From Mikania micrantha (taxonomy: Eukaryota; Streptophyta; Magnoliopsida; Asterales; Asteraceae): a DNA stretch of 64,000 nucleotides. The translations under genes and the position numbers were made by a program. The first letter of the stretch is position 1; each line of letters begins with the position of its first letter. This document shows positions 46,388 through 57,433 of this stretch, piece after piece. A model generated the notes under the pieces. It saw only the letters and a program-made list of their open reading frames with translations. It was not told the origin of the DNA and did no database searches. The DNA lies in assembly GCA_009363875.1 (NCBI GenBank), contig CM018693.1:73764986-73828985 (forward strand). The letters run 5' to 3'.

Positions 46388-49380
46388 ATGGCTGACTTGC
46401 AGTTCATCTCTGATCATAACATGTCAGCATATGTCGGGGATCCACCTGCAAAACATTCAATGTTCAAGAGTTTAGTTGATCGATTGATCTTATCACCGGT
46501 GAATTATGCTATTATGGAGCATCCCGACATCATCGCAGAGTACATCCAGAGCTACTTGAGTTCTATTTCTGAGCACACAGACGCCAATGGGACTGTCAGT
46601 CTCATCGGGAAGATTCAAGGCCAACTCATTACTATCATAGAGCAAATTCTGAGGGAGTGCCTTCAGTTTGGAGACAAAGCTACCGACCCCGTTGAGTTAG
46701 ATCACGATTTGGTTAACCAGACTGTATATCAGATGTGGCACGAAGGAGTCTACCCTCTCACCGAAAAGAAGCTACTGCACCCGTATTGGAGATACTTGGC
46801 GCATGTTGTTACTTAGTGCCTTTCGGGAAGGAAAGGGGGTTATGATGTACTTAATCAGACCCTCAGCTCATGTTTGGTGGCGTTATCTTTGGGAGTTGAC
46901 TTCAATTTTTCCAAGATGATCTTCCAAGACATGCACGCCAACATCAAAGGGAAGAGGAAGGAGAGGTTTTTGATGTTTCCTCCTTTTCTGCAGATAGTCA
47001 TCAACAAGAGATATCGTAACCTTGTTCCCACTATCGGCACTCTAGGGATCAAGAGGATGAGAGATGATATTTTTTCATACATGACTATGAACAAGAGAGG
47101 GAAGAAACAGTATATTGGGGAGCGTCCTCTCATCAAGTTTGGGAGATTTGTTGGTGATAATGCAGTGGCAGATGAGCAAGGAACTCCAGTTGCTATTGTT
47201 GCCAAGGAACATGACATCCCTCCCACTAGCACAAGCACACAAGCCGGCGCAACTGTCGAGGAACTCGTTTCTGAGTCATCATCATCTTCTAGTGAGGAGA
47301 TTCTTGTTAGAGAAAAGGAGCCTGTCATCCTTCCTCTCACCAGGACAGAAAGGGAAGATATTCAGGATGCCGATTATGCACCGACTCCTGAGTCTTTGCC
47401 TAAGAAGAAGGGGATAAAGATGATGTCAAAGCGACCAAAGGACCCCAGGCTGATGAAGAAGACAGCTGGATCATCTTCCTCCACTCCTGCTCAGACTCCA
47501 CCACTTCCACCTCCTATAGTACCTACTCCTCCTCAGATTCAGACTCCTCCACCTCCACCTCCTATAGTACCCACTCCACCTCAGACTCAGACTCTACCAC
47601 CTCCACCTCATACACAGCCAAAACCACCCACACAACCAAAACCACCCACACAGCCAAAACCACCTACACAACCCTTAAAACCCATAACCACCACTCAGAT
47701 TCCTATTCTACCTCCACAACCGCCTGTCATTATTCCAGATGCCACCCAAACCACATCATCACCACCTCACACTCATACCCACATCCCTCACACAGAGCCA
47801 CCTCCATCACCAGGCTGGAGTCGGAGAGACAAGGGCAAGGCGCTTATGCGTACGCCCTTGCCCTATGCGCCTGATGGGTTTTCAGTAGATGTCATATGGG
47901 TATAGGAAAGAGTCTTTCTACTGGAGCAAGACTCTATCACTAAAGATGAGAAGATTGCTGAGCTACAGGGATCCATCAACAGAGTTTGCGAGATGTTCAG
48001 AAGACAAATCTGAGATGTTAATCGCCTAGAAAGACAGAATTTGATTTTGAAGGAGGCAATTGAGAAACTGACGGGTAAACCGCTTGTTGAGGAGGATGAT
48101 TATAAAGCCGATGATGAGTAGGTTGATGAAGAAATTAAGATGGAGAAGAAAGATGATGAAAAAGACAAGGATGGGGATGATCAAGGGGCGATAAAACCGG
48201 CGATAGTGCCAAAGATGACAGAGAAAAATGGAAAGAAGATGATGATACGGGTGATGATCAGGGTCAAGGCGCCAGTTCTTCGGGCCAACAAACTAATGAA
48301 CCAGCTCAGGACGCTACCAAAGGCACTGATGCTTCAGAGAATCCACCATCTTGGGAAAACCTCTAGATTACTATGATGACTTATTTAAGGATCTCCTAGA
48401 GAACTTCTTATTCGATGGATTTGGTGAAGGGCTCGGTGGAGCGGGCCTGGGGTATTTATTCTGTGACGTATCCATGGATTCAGTTTTCGAGGCAGTGTGC
48501 GATCAGGAGAGAATGGAGAAGACCGAGTTCTCTGCAGGAGCATCTGCAGAGGAAAAACCAGAGAATGTAGTTATTGGCGATGTGAACAAAGATCCCTATG
48601 TTGATTTCTTGTATGCTCACAAGTACATAAACCAAGATGGACAGGAGATTCCTCCTCTATGGACGGTTATCAATAGTTGGTTTGAAAAACAGAGAGATTG
48701 GACTCTAGCACCTCCAGAGGTCAAAGCCACATGGCTTGGATAGATGAGTGAAGTACATCCTGAGCACGCCTTTATCACATATGACCGAACCTTGTTCGAT
48801 GTATGCAACGACAAGTCAAATGTTTGCTGCTGGTTATATGACAAAGATAGAGATCTGTATCTGGTGAAGCGCATGAATGCAAAGGTTGAGTACAACAAGA
48901 GGCCAAGGGATTTCAGCACAATGCCCAAGTTTGATATACGAAGTATCAACAACGCCATGTTTTTCAATCCTTCAAAGGACACTCAGGCCGACTTGTTTGC
49001 AAAGTTTATCAAGGATTAGTGTGAGAAGGATTTTCCCGTGATGAGAACTGCTAAAGAAAGACGATTTGTCTCAACTTGTATTATAGATCAAGTGAAGAAG
49101 GAACCCTGGGTGTATTACAAGTATCCTCCTCCTCACACTGAAGAAGCCATTCCTGTGTCTCCAAGAGTTCCAGACAACTCTTTGGCCAACTTTCTGTCAT
49201 GGTCGATGAGCTCAGGAACAAAGATGATCTCAATGACATTGACATGATACTGGACCCTATGGATCTTCTGAAGTACGGCAAAGACGACATGATGAAGCTG
49301 CATAAGTCGCCCATTAAAGTATACGGTGGATGGGATGAAGAAGCAAAGCCCTTCACACGTGCAGTTGCATTTTCCATATA
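46388..49380 (+). pseudogene. F-element ORF, broken, resembling the extra ORF downstream of copia pol
   Basis: The start is ATG at 46388 (MADLQFISDHNM). The first conserved block runs to a TAG at 46814 and continues in the same frame to 47903. It includes KMIFQDMHANIKGKRKERFLM-type sequence, a serine/acidic patch, and proline-rich TQPKPP repeats (about 47610-47660). A coiled-coil-like and Asp/Glu-rich section follows with stops and a frameshift (47905-48350). Open pieces follow at 48351-48743, 48744-49019 and 49038-49247, ending near DEEAKPFTR (about 49340). I know no biochemical function. Proteins of this style follow RNase H in some Asteraceae copia elements, from general recall and not from a search. 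No catalytic motif is visible. Confidence 0.7.
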
Positions 49381-49457
49381 GCTAAATCTATATGCCGGAG
49401 CTGGTCCACATTCTGTTACACTTCCCATCGGTTGACTTCACCAGTCTAGGGGGAGTT

Positions 49458-49820
49458 TGTAGAGCCCGAATTGAAGATAAAGACTGAGAAAGCCAACCGG
49501 AGAAGATTTTGTTCTGATATTCGTGTACTTAGTTTTTCGTTTACACTTGTATTTCGTGTACTCGAACATTTTCGTGTATAGTTGGTTCGAGTACACCTAG
49601 AAGTAGTATAAATAGACGTATTTTGTACTATTCTAGGGTTGGATTCCTGAGGAATGCTCTCGACGTATTGAGGCATTACTTCGTGTACTTCACTGAAATA
49701 TATCAAATTTTGAACTTTCTTCTAGTTCTTGTGTTTCTATTTCAGATTCCGCACGTTGTATATACATTTGATGCAGATTGGAGGCATAAGCTCAGTTCTT
49801 GATCTGTTTTGGGACCTACA
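49458..49820 (+). repeat. 3' LTR of element F
   Basis: 363 bp with TATAAATA at 49607-49614. It ends GGGACCTACA, the usual form for this family, which is also seen in F'. Confidence 0.9.
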
Positions 49821-50066
49821 AATATCGACACCACTATCTTCGATACTATTAATATTGAAACCATTACTATCGATATTAATACTATCGACAGATTCTATAC
49901 TTGTACAAATGTTATAAACTAAAGAAACTAACACAAAAACTAAACAAAATAAACATTATAATAAAAAAACAAGTACAATAAACATAAAGATCTTCAAACT
50001 TGAATCAGCAGCAATCTTCAGTATTCAATTTAACATATGAAGCTTGTTGCTATCAGGGTACTAACA

Positions 50067-50081
50067 GACTCCCCCTTATCA
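50067..50081 (-). promoter_or_regulatory. polypurine tract of copia H
   Basis: TGATAAGGGGGAGTC on the element strand directly precedes the LTR start TGTTAGTACCC at 50066. Confidence 0.75.
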
Positions 50082-50099
50082 ACAACTCAGTGTTAATCT

Positions 50100-51459
50100 T
50101 CATTCTTTCCACTCCAAAGGTAGACGACTACCAGCACAAATCTTATGCTCGATACATACATCCAGTACGCTTTTGAATTGCATTGCTTCATCTTGATGAT
50201 CTTTATAAAACTGAATCTGTTTCATTTTCAATATCTTCTGGTCTTCCTCTAAAAGATTAATTAAGTGGATCTGATCAAACATTCTGCAAAATTCCACTTT
50301 ATTTATATCTTGAAAAACAGCTTCAGAGGTATAACCATCCAAATACCATCTATAAAGGTTCTTCATAATTCCCAAATTAAACTTTAAAAGAGGAATTCTT
50401 TTTAAAGATTTAAATGGTCTGAATTCATATATCACCTTCCATTTCCTAGTAATCCAATCTAAATTACCAACAATTGGTATCTTTTTCAACTTTTTAGGTT
50501 TTAATAACTCAAACTTCATAGATCTAACCTCTCTTCTTATTGTTTGCTCAATCAATGAGCCATGTAATAACCAGTATGATTAATCAATCTTATTTCTGCC
50601 AACACTCTTAATTCACACAATGGGAATTGATGAAAGCTTTTAATTGACTTCTTCAAATATTAAACTCCATCAATTCTTTTTATTATGAACTACTTATTTT
50701 TAGCTTCAAATTTCCAAGCCAAAATCATTCCAACACACTCCTTTTTATTCTTGTAATTCTTTTTCAGAGTTGGACTCTTAGGAGCATTAGCTAACTCATC
50801 TTTAACAAGTTGAATCATCTAAGCAAATATTCAAAAATTTAATTGAATCTTCATTTAAATTTTCTTTTGCAGCTTGTTTCAATTTAACTTCATCCTTGGT
50901 TGATTTCCAACACATTCAACAATTAACTTTTCAACACTTTCTTTGATAAACTTTTCTTCCCAATCCAAATCCATAAAGATATCTCTAACCTCTTTAATTG
51001 GAAACCATTTTCCCTCTTCAAGCTCTTGATCAAAAATATCATCCATCTCTTCAAATCTATATACAAATTGATACTCCTTTTCATTTAATTTTGGATCTAT
51101 GTCAAGCACATAAGTACCATCATCTTGATCATCATAACCAAAATCATCATCATCAATATCCATAAGAGCATCAATCATATCATCTCGATTATCCTCTTGA
51201 TCAACAAACTCATCTTCTTGTACTTTCTCCTTTCCTTTCTCATTTGTCCTTTCAGATGTACAAGTTACTCCAGCTGGCTCCCCTTGAGATAAAACAGATT
51301 CTTTGTTTGCAGTTACCGGATCATTACCAGTGGAAGGACCGCCTTGATCATTTCCATCCTTATCATCATCATCATCATCATCATCATCCATATGACCAAC
51401 AAATGGTGTAATCACTTTAGCTCTGCAAGAAGTCTCCCCCTGAGCTGTAGGATTCATCA
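50100..51459 (-). pseudogene. 3'-terminal extra ORF of copia H
   Basis: Two minus-strand pieces. The first (51459-50879) begins at the D insertion. It has a run of nine aspartates (about 51390), an acidic middle and a C-terminal FIKESVEKLIVE stretch. The second (50555-50100) is basic, with KFELLKPKKLKKIP and a leucine-rich end (LINLLEEDQKILKMKQIQF). About 320 bp of broken sequence separates them. The position next to a polypurine tract, and the acidic-then-basic layout, match an accessory ORF at the 3' end of a copia internal region. It is not the same family as the F ORF by eye. Its N-terminal part lies beyond D and is not in the window. Confidence 0.5.
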
Positions 51460-52084
51460 TGTTGGTGCACGAAATGTCCCTAGTTCAGTTTTGTATGATC
51501 TTTTGATGTATAAAGTTTATATCATTAATGAAATCAGTATTTCTATCTTGTTCTTAATTTTTATTCAAGTTTATATGTGTTTGATTGTGTTTAACTTTAA
51601 TTATATATGTTTATAGACCATTCGGGCAAATGACTCTAAGAATGAAGTCATACAGCCGAATGAACGTTTACAGAATGACTAGGGCGATCGAATGAGTCAC
51701 GCGCATGACTCATTCGCTGGTCCAAGCTCATTCGGCTGAGCCATTCGCCGAATGAGTTGTTTCGGCCACTCATTCGGCCGAATGAGTACAGTCTATATAT
51801 ACCAATCCAAACAGATTCAAACCTAACTTTTCCAAACCCTCCTTCTTCCCGGAGCACTCCAGTGTCAAACCCTAGAAGTTTTGAGCTGTTCTTGCTGTCC
51901 TAGTTCGATTATAATCTCGTGGTGTTCTATCTTGCATCAAACGTTCATCCTTCACCTTCGGATCACCACGGGTGCTGTTGGTTTTGATTCGAAAACCCTG
52001 GAATAGGATTCCGCACAATTCCAGAGGCTGTCGAGTGATCTCCATTGGAACAGGGTCGTTTCCGGGCTCCTAGTTGGTCCTACA
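51460..52084 (+). repeat. 5' LTR of copia D
   Basis: The 625-bp LTR begins TGTTGGTGCAC and ends GGTCCTACA. It contains the 20-bp perfect palindrome ACTCATTCGGCCGAATGAGT (51768-51787) followed by TATATATA at 51794-51801. D interrupts the H ORF. The matching 3' LTR is not in the window. Confidence 0.88.
51794..51801 (+). promoter_or_regulatory. TATA box of copia D LTR
   Basis: TATATATA six bases after the 20-bp palindrome, about 290 bp before the LTR end. This is a typical U3 position. Confidence 0.6.
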
Positions 52085-52087
52085 AAG

Positions 52088-52100
52088 TGGTATCAGAGCT
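52088..52100 (+). promoter_or_regulatory. primer-binding site of copia D
   Basis: TGGTATCAGAGCT, a perfect tRNA-Met type match, begins three bases after the LTR end. Confidence 0.92.
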
Positions 52101-52339
52101 TTGGCTCTTGATTCTGCTCGATTTCCATTCCAAATCATTGAATCTGAGATTGGGTATTTGAGATCTGCAAAAGCCCTAAGTTTCTTACCCTCCAAGTCAC
52201 TGTTTCATCGAAAATCCGTGGGTTTTTGTGGTTGTTTTGTCAAATATTTCATCCCAATTGGTTGGTAATCAAGTCTTGATGTTCTATACCAAATTTGGTG
52301 CTTAGATCTTGTCTAAATCGAAAGTTATAGCAATTTTTG

Positions 52340-52645
52340 CAGCTGAAAACCCCAGATAGCCCGAATGAGCTACCCGACCGAATAGAGCACCCGAATCACC
52401 CTCATTTGGCCGAATCAATCTCATTCACCGAATAGCTCTCATTCGCTTGCTCATTCGCCGAATAGCTTCAGTCGATAGTTCACTCATTCGCCAGACCCAT
52501 TCGTTCGGCCTAGTTGTCTTTCTGAGTTTTTCATTCGGCTCTCAAGCTATTCTGAATTCATTCTCTCGGCTGATGAACTTCATTCTCCCAGTTCAAGTTC
52601 TTTCGGCCCCCGATATTCGGCCAAAGGAGAGCCATTCGGCCATCA
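52340..52645 (+). repeat. CATTCG/CGAATGA motif array in the D leader
   Basis: Words such as CCGAATGAG, CCGAATAG, CTCATTCG and CATTCGGCC recur about twenty times in both orientations. The same words occur in the U3 (51650-51790), on the other side of the primer site. Confidence 0.75.
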
Positions 52646-52690
52646 GATTTCAGAATTTTCGAAGTGTTGGACACTTTTGATATTGACTTT

Positions 52691-53892
52691 ATGGAGGACT
52701 TAGCTTTGATGGCGAACCAGAATCATCACATTCAGACACTGTTGCTCACTGAGACAGAGACAAGGAACTCTAATAAAGCTCCCAAGTTGCTTTCATTAGA
52801 TGATTATCCCTATTTGAAGTACAGGTTTGAAATCCACATCAATGGAGTTGATACTAACTTGTGGATGATGATAGAAAGTGGTTATCTATGACCTCTGAAT
52901 GAAGATGGGACTCCAATGTTAGTCACACAGATGACTGAACCACAGAGGAAGCTATATGACTATGAGAAGAAAGCTTATGCTATTCTCTCCCAGTCCATTG
53001 CAACTGATATTTTTCATCAGTTCAGACAGTTCACATGTTCTAAGTTTCTATGGGATGCTTTACAGCAGAGATACGAGGGAAATGATGCATTGAAGGACAT
53101 CAAGTCCAAAGCTTTACGAAAGGAGTTTAACATTTTCATGTGTGTGGGAAACGAGTCACTTAATGACCTGATTGCAAGATTCTATCATCTACTGAGTGAG
53201 TTGTTTAATCATCATGTCAAAACTACAACTTAAGAGAAGATTCAATGCTTGGCAGATGCTTTACCTCCAAAGTGGGAGTCATTTCTTATGGTTTTAAAGC
53301 AGAATGAGATGATGGCAAACATGGACATCAATGATTTCATCCAGAAGTTGAAAGAGTAGGAAATTGAAAACAAGTGGAAGGCTAAGAGAGTTGCTGAAGT
53401 TCAGGATCCCTCACTATATTATTCTACTCCTACTGTAGAGAGAGCCTCTTCTCATGCCCCAATGAAGACTGCTTTTGTCTCTTAGACTTCTGAAGCTCCA
53501 TCATCCAATCAGATTCATTTTAGCCCATCATCTTCATCATCCAGCTCTCAGAAAGAAAGTGGTCAACCAGTCACAAGTCTGAAGACTAACAACTTTGATA
53601 AAGACACCATAGAAATTGCCAAGGAGCATATGGGTCTTCTGTCTACTCTTGTTAGCTCCTATGATGGACTAGTAGCAGGACAGACTGGCAATCCTTACTT
53701 GACTAATGATGATTATTCTCAGATTGACCCGGATGACATGGAGAGGATTGATATCGTGTGGGCTCTGGCTAGTACTGTGAGAAGAGCAAAGGATTTTGTA
53801 AAAAGAACTGGCAAAGACATCAACATGAATAAGTATTTTAAATTTGGTTTTGATATGGCATCTGTCACTTGCTACAATTGTGGGGAGAAGGG
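52691..53892 (+). pseudogene. copia D gag, truncated by element C
   Basis: The start is at ATG 52691 (MEDLALMANQN). A UBN2-type copia gag core (SLDDYPYLKYRFE, FTCSKFLWDALQQRYEG, NESLNDLIARFYHLL) lies between 52790 and 53210. It ends inside a zinc knuckle, CYNCGEKG (53868-53891). In-frame stops are at 52889, 53231, 53357 and 53483. Element C begins at 53893, exactly within the knuckle. The pol of D is not in the window. Confidence 0.85.
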
Positions 53893-54869
53893 TGTCACAC
53901 CCCCAATTTTCAACTAACGGAATCATACCGTTTGGGAACGTGACAAACCAGGATCTCAGATCATTAGACATAACGAAGACCTCTATATGAATTTCAAAAC
54001 ATACTTTGGTCTAAAACTGTAACATCAAAGTTTTCAAAGTTTGCGGAAGCGTTTTAAAACCATAACAAACATAACAGTTGTAAAATGTAAATTACAATGC
54101 AAAGTTTTAAATTGTTCAAATCCAAATAACTATAATGTAAAGACATGCATGCGACTCAATCTCCTAGTCCATGCCTGCTTTCTTGTGCACCTTAGCGTCC
54201 TGAGAAAACATGTAAATCAAGTCAACACAAAGGTTGGTGCATTACACAGGTTTAAGCACTCACAATTGTTTGAAACAACAGTTTGAATATAAGTTTGCAG
54301 ATAACATAATCACACATTGCATAGTCATGATAGCTAGTCATATATACTCTTTACATAAGTGGTCGACACCGAAGCTGACTAGTGCATGCTATCGCATGTT
54401 TTGCCTTGCCACTATTGTCTAGCACAAACAATAGTAATGAGTGTTTGGTCATCCAAACACCTGCGTAGATCCCATCTACCAAGTGAGGTTTGTCAAACCT
54501 AATAGATCTATTTCCAACTACCACGCTTTGCGCTACGGCAAACTAAACGGTTCGAAGTGTAAGGACTTTTAAATGCTATGTTGTCACATAATGTAAACAG
54601 CTAACTCATGATAGTGATATGTATCTAAAATTTGTTTGTTGCACATGTTTTCTCCCCCAAAACAGTTAAAATAAGAAAAGGGCCGTGTACGCACCTTTGA
54701 TTGTTGCAGAATGATCAAACACGTGAACTCGCGTAGATAATCCTCTTACGAAGGATCTGTGTTTAAACAATAATGTTGTGTTATTTGAGATGTCGTTTTG
54801 TGCTTGAAATCACATACGTGTCAACACACGTATGCTAGAGTGTTAGAAATGTGCATACGTAAATACGTG
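53893..54869 (-). repeat. partial LTR of gypsy family C (left)
   Basis: Starts TGTCACACCCCC and follows the R/U5-side 1 kb of the full C LTR at 57129-59991. It includes the predicted leader intron (54200-54694) and hairpins at 54411-54542. The rest of the LTR and all of pol are missing where it meets gag. Confidence 0.88.
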
Positions 54870-54909
54870 TGCTTGAAATCACATACGTGTCACCACACGT
54901 ATGCTTGAA
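54870..54909. other. deletion junction with copied filler
   Basis: The words TGCTTGAAATCACATACGTG through CACACGTATG (54870-54903) repeat the LTR sequence at 54801-54834. The sequence then enters the asparagine-rich end of gag. The full LTR lacks this second copy, so the filler was probably made during break repair. Confidence 0.6.
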
Positions 54910-56061
54910 ATTGTTGTTATTGTTGTTGTTATTGGTGCCATTGCCGTTACCGTTGCCGTTGCCATTTGCATTATTATCCCCGCCTTTCTTGAGTTGTGGG
55001 CAATCCTTTTTAAAGTGCCCCATCTTTCCACACTCAAAACAACCCTTCTGTGCGTTGTTCTGATTGTTATTGTGATTGTTGTGATTGTTTTGCAGCTCTC
55101 CACGACAATCCTTAGCCGCATGCCCAATCTTACCACACCTTTGACACTTAGCTCTATCGCACTGATTTCCCGCATGATGAAATCCACACCTGTTGCACTT
55201 TGGGTGTTTACCAATATAACCCCCTGACGATGATGAGTGTTGACCACTATTTGAGTTGTGATAAGACTTGTTTGAGTCTTGTTTCCGGTTCTGCTGAGAC
55301 GGTTGTTGGTTGAAGTTCCTGGAGTTGCTTTCCCACTTCCTCTTGTGGTCACCTACTTTAGTAGCTGATGTTCGTTTAGGCAGAGTCCCTTGTAACACCG
55401 CCTGATCAGTTAGTTGGTGCGCTAAACGAACAGCTTGTTGAATTGTTGTGGGATTTGCAGAAGTGACCAATCCCTGGATCTGAGGCACCAATCTCCCTAT
55501 GTACCTCTCTATCCACTTGCTTGCGGGAGTAGCCATGTGAGGTAGGAGTCTGGCTAATTCATGAGATCGAGTCGTGTACTCCTCGATGTTGGACCCCTCC
55601 ATCTTGAGGTGCCAATATTCCTCCTCTAGTTTTTGCATCTCACTACGAGGACAGTACTCCTCCTGCATTAAAGTCTTGAATCCATTCCAGGTTAAGGCAT
55701 TGGCCTCACCCAATCCCAAAGTTTGGACATTGGAGTTCCACCAGGTCAATGCTGGACCCTCCAACGTACCCGTAGCATACTTTACCTTGCTCTCATCGGG
55801 ACAGTTACACATCTCAAACACAGATTCGGCCTTCTCAATCCATCGTATGAGTCCAATGGCTCCTTCTGATCCTTTGAAGTTGTGTGGCTTACAGTCCAAG
55901 AACATCTTGAACGTGCATGCCTGTGGGTTAACCAGTCCCCCTACCAGACCCTATGGCCCTGTATTGTGTGTCTGAGCGTAGTTCGCGATAGCCTCCGCGA
56001 CCCTGTTATTGATTAGCTCGTTGAGCTCAGCAACTGTCATGTGAACGTTCTCATTGGCCAT
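54904..56061 (-). pseudogene. gag of gypsy family C
   Basis: The start is at ATG 56061 (MANENVHMTVAEL). An in-frame TAG at 55953-55951 precedes the main gag core, which resumes at CTFKMFLDCKPHNF (about 55915). The core includes LTWWNSNVQ, YCPRSEMQKLEEEYW and WIERYIGRLVPQIQG. Three cysteine-rich knuckles follow: CNRCGFHHAGNQC, CQRCGKIGHAAKDC and CFECGKMGHFKKDC. The protein breaks off in an asparagine-rich run at 54904. It is closely related to family A gag. No intron is needed here, unlike in A. Protease through chromodomain are absent. Confidence 0.85.
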
Positions 56062-56300
56062 TATCTTCCTAGTTAAAAGAAATGTTAGAGCGTTATCAAG
56101 ATCCAATGTGACATGTGTAAACAAACAACAAACACAACATGTAATGTATAAATCAATACAACTGTTGGCAATAAGTAGAAATTTTCAATAGATAATAATC
56201 TGGTTTGAGTACAATACTTTTGTAATCAAACATAAGTTTTCCAACCATCTAGTGTAGGAACACAACCCGTTCCTAATAAGTTTAAGCAAAACAAGGAAAA

Positions 56301-56945
56301 TCAATCATCCTCAACAGTGGATTCAGGATCAGAATCAACAGCTGGTGCTGGTTCTTCCCCTTCTTCCTCTGCATCCTCTTCCTCATTCTCCGAGGCCACC
56401 AAGTCTTCCAAGGCTTCAAGTCTGCCTTCCAAAATCTCCGCTCGGTTCTCTGAAGCTTCAAGACGACCAATCAAATGGATCATCTCATCCCGCATATCAT
56501 TGACCAGATGAGCAAGATTATCTTGTCTTTCGTTCGCATCCCAGAGTTCCCGAACGTTATACTCAATCCTATCGTTCGCCCAGTACAAGTCCTCACGCAG
56601 CTTGGCAATCTCCTCAGCATCAGTCCGTTGCCTCTTAGGCTCTGGAACATCTAATACAGGTGGTGGATGGGTAGAAGGTCCCTTAGCAGGGATCTCCTGA
56701 GTACCCTCCACTGGCTCCTCCTCCGGATCCTCATCCGGGTCCTCATCCGGATCCTCTTCCGGATCCTCCTCCGGGTCCTCATCTGGATCCTCCTCTGGAT
56801 CCTCCTCCGGGTCTGAATCATCCCTCTCAGATGGTGGAGGAGATGGGATAGGTGGTGCTGGTGATGACGGTGGTGCTGGAACTATCGGCTCCTCATCCTC
56901 AGAATCATCGATGTAGATGTACGGTGCTGATGATGAAGATGCCAT
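56301..56945 (-). CDS. acidic coiled-coil protein upstream of gag in family C
   Basis: An intact 214-residue ORF lies between the primer site and gag, on the element strand. Visible parts: a serine-rich start and DDSEDEEP (12-19); a proline-rich section; Asp/Glu-Pro repeats of the DPEEDP type (about 45-76); a basic PKRQR patch that could act as a nuclear signal (about 102-106); a long charged heptad-like helix (about 108-190); and an acidic tail. No cysteine is present. It is the first ORF on the genomic RNA. No such ORF exists in A or B at this place. The function is unknown. Chance is unlikely given the unbroken length and ordered composition. Confidence 0.6.
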   Translation of the reverse strand: MASSSSAPYIYIDDSEDEEPIVPAPPSSPAPPIPSPPPSERDDSDPEEDPEEDPDEDPEEDPEEDPDEDPDEDPEEEPVEGTQEIPAKGPSTHPPPVLDVPEPKRQRTDAEEIAKLREDLYWANDRIEYNVRELWDANERQDNLAHLVNDMRDEMIHLIGRLEASENRAEILEGRLEALEDLVASENEEEDAEEEGEEPAPAVDSDPESTVEDD

Positions 56946-57112
56946 GCCTGTTACATAATACCATATGTAAGTGCAGTGCCATGGAATGTGTAAGCAAGTC
57001 TATTACATAATGCCATATGTAATTTCTAAGTAATATGTGTAAGCATATGTGTCTAATGTCTAACAGTCATAGTCAAAGTCTACAAATGCAAACCTAGTTC
57101 GCTATAACCAAT

Positions 57113-57125
57113 GGCTCTGATACCA
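57113..57125 (-). promoter_or_regulatory. primer-binding site of family C
   Basis: TGGTATCAGAGCC on the element strand, a perfect tRNA-Met type site, lies three bases from the LTR edge at 57129. Confidence 0.92.
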
Positions 57126-57433
57126 ATCTGTCACACCCCCAATTTCCAACTAACGGAATCATACCGTTTGGGAACGTGACAAACCAGGATCTCAGATCAT
57201 TAGACATAACAAAGACCTCTATATGAATTTCAAAACATACTTTGGTCTAAAACTGTAACATCAAAGTTTTTAAAGTTTGCGGAAGCGTTTTAAAACAATA
57301 ACCAAAGTAACAGTTGTAACATGTAAATTACAAAACAAAATCCCCAAATGTGTAATTCAAACAATATAAATGTAAAACATGCATGCGACTCAATCTCCTA
57401 GTCCATGCCTGCTTTCTTGTGCACCTTAGCGTC

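Larger units (their letters stand above)
44934..49820 (+). mobile_element. non-autonomous LTR element F (single unusual ORF, no gag-pol)
   Basis: LTRs at 44934-45310 and 49458-49820 begin TGTAGAGCCC and end CTACA. AATAT occurs directly on both sides (44929-44933 and 49821-49825). A polypurine tract (TCTAGGGGGAGTT) ends at 49457. The interior holds a leader with palindromes and a short-period array, then one large broken ORF (46388-49380). No protease, reverse transcriptase, RNase H or integrase is visible. No tRNA-Met primer site is evident after the 5' LTR. Confidence 0.9.
44674..50066 (-). repeat. copia LTR shared by G and H, split by element F
   Basis: Removing F and one AATAT copy leaves about 501 bp (44674-44933 plus 49826-50066). 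In element sense it begins TGTTAGTACCC and ends TTCCGCA. TATAAATA lies at 44870-44877 on the element strand. Upstream of it are short-period repeats of TAATRTCGAYA type, into which F inserted. A polypurine tract (50081-50067) is on one side and a primer-like site on the other. Confidence 0.7.

Noticed and set aside
50100..51459. H ORF pieces as an independent host gene
   Set aside because: They end next to a polypurine tract and copia LTR and are cut at the D insertion, so an element-borne ORF is more likely.
56690..56820. GGATCC-rich tandem repeat as a separate satellite
   Set aside because: The repeat keeps the reading frame and encodes the DPEEDP units of the acidic ORF, so it is coding.
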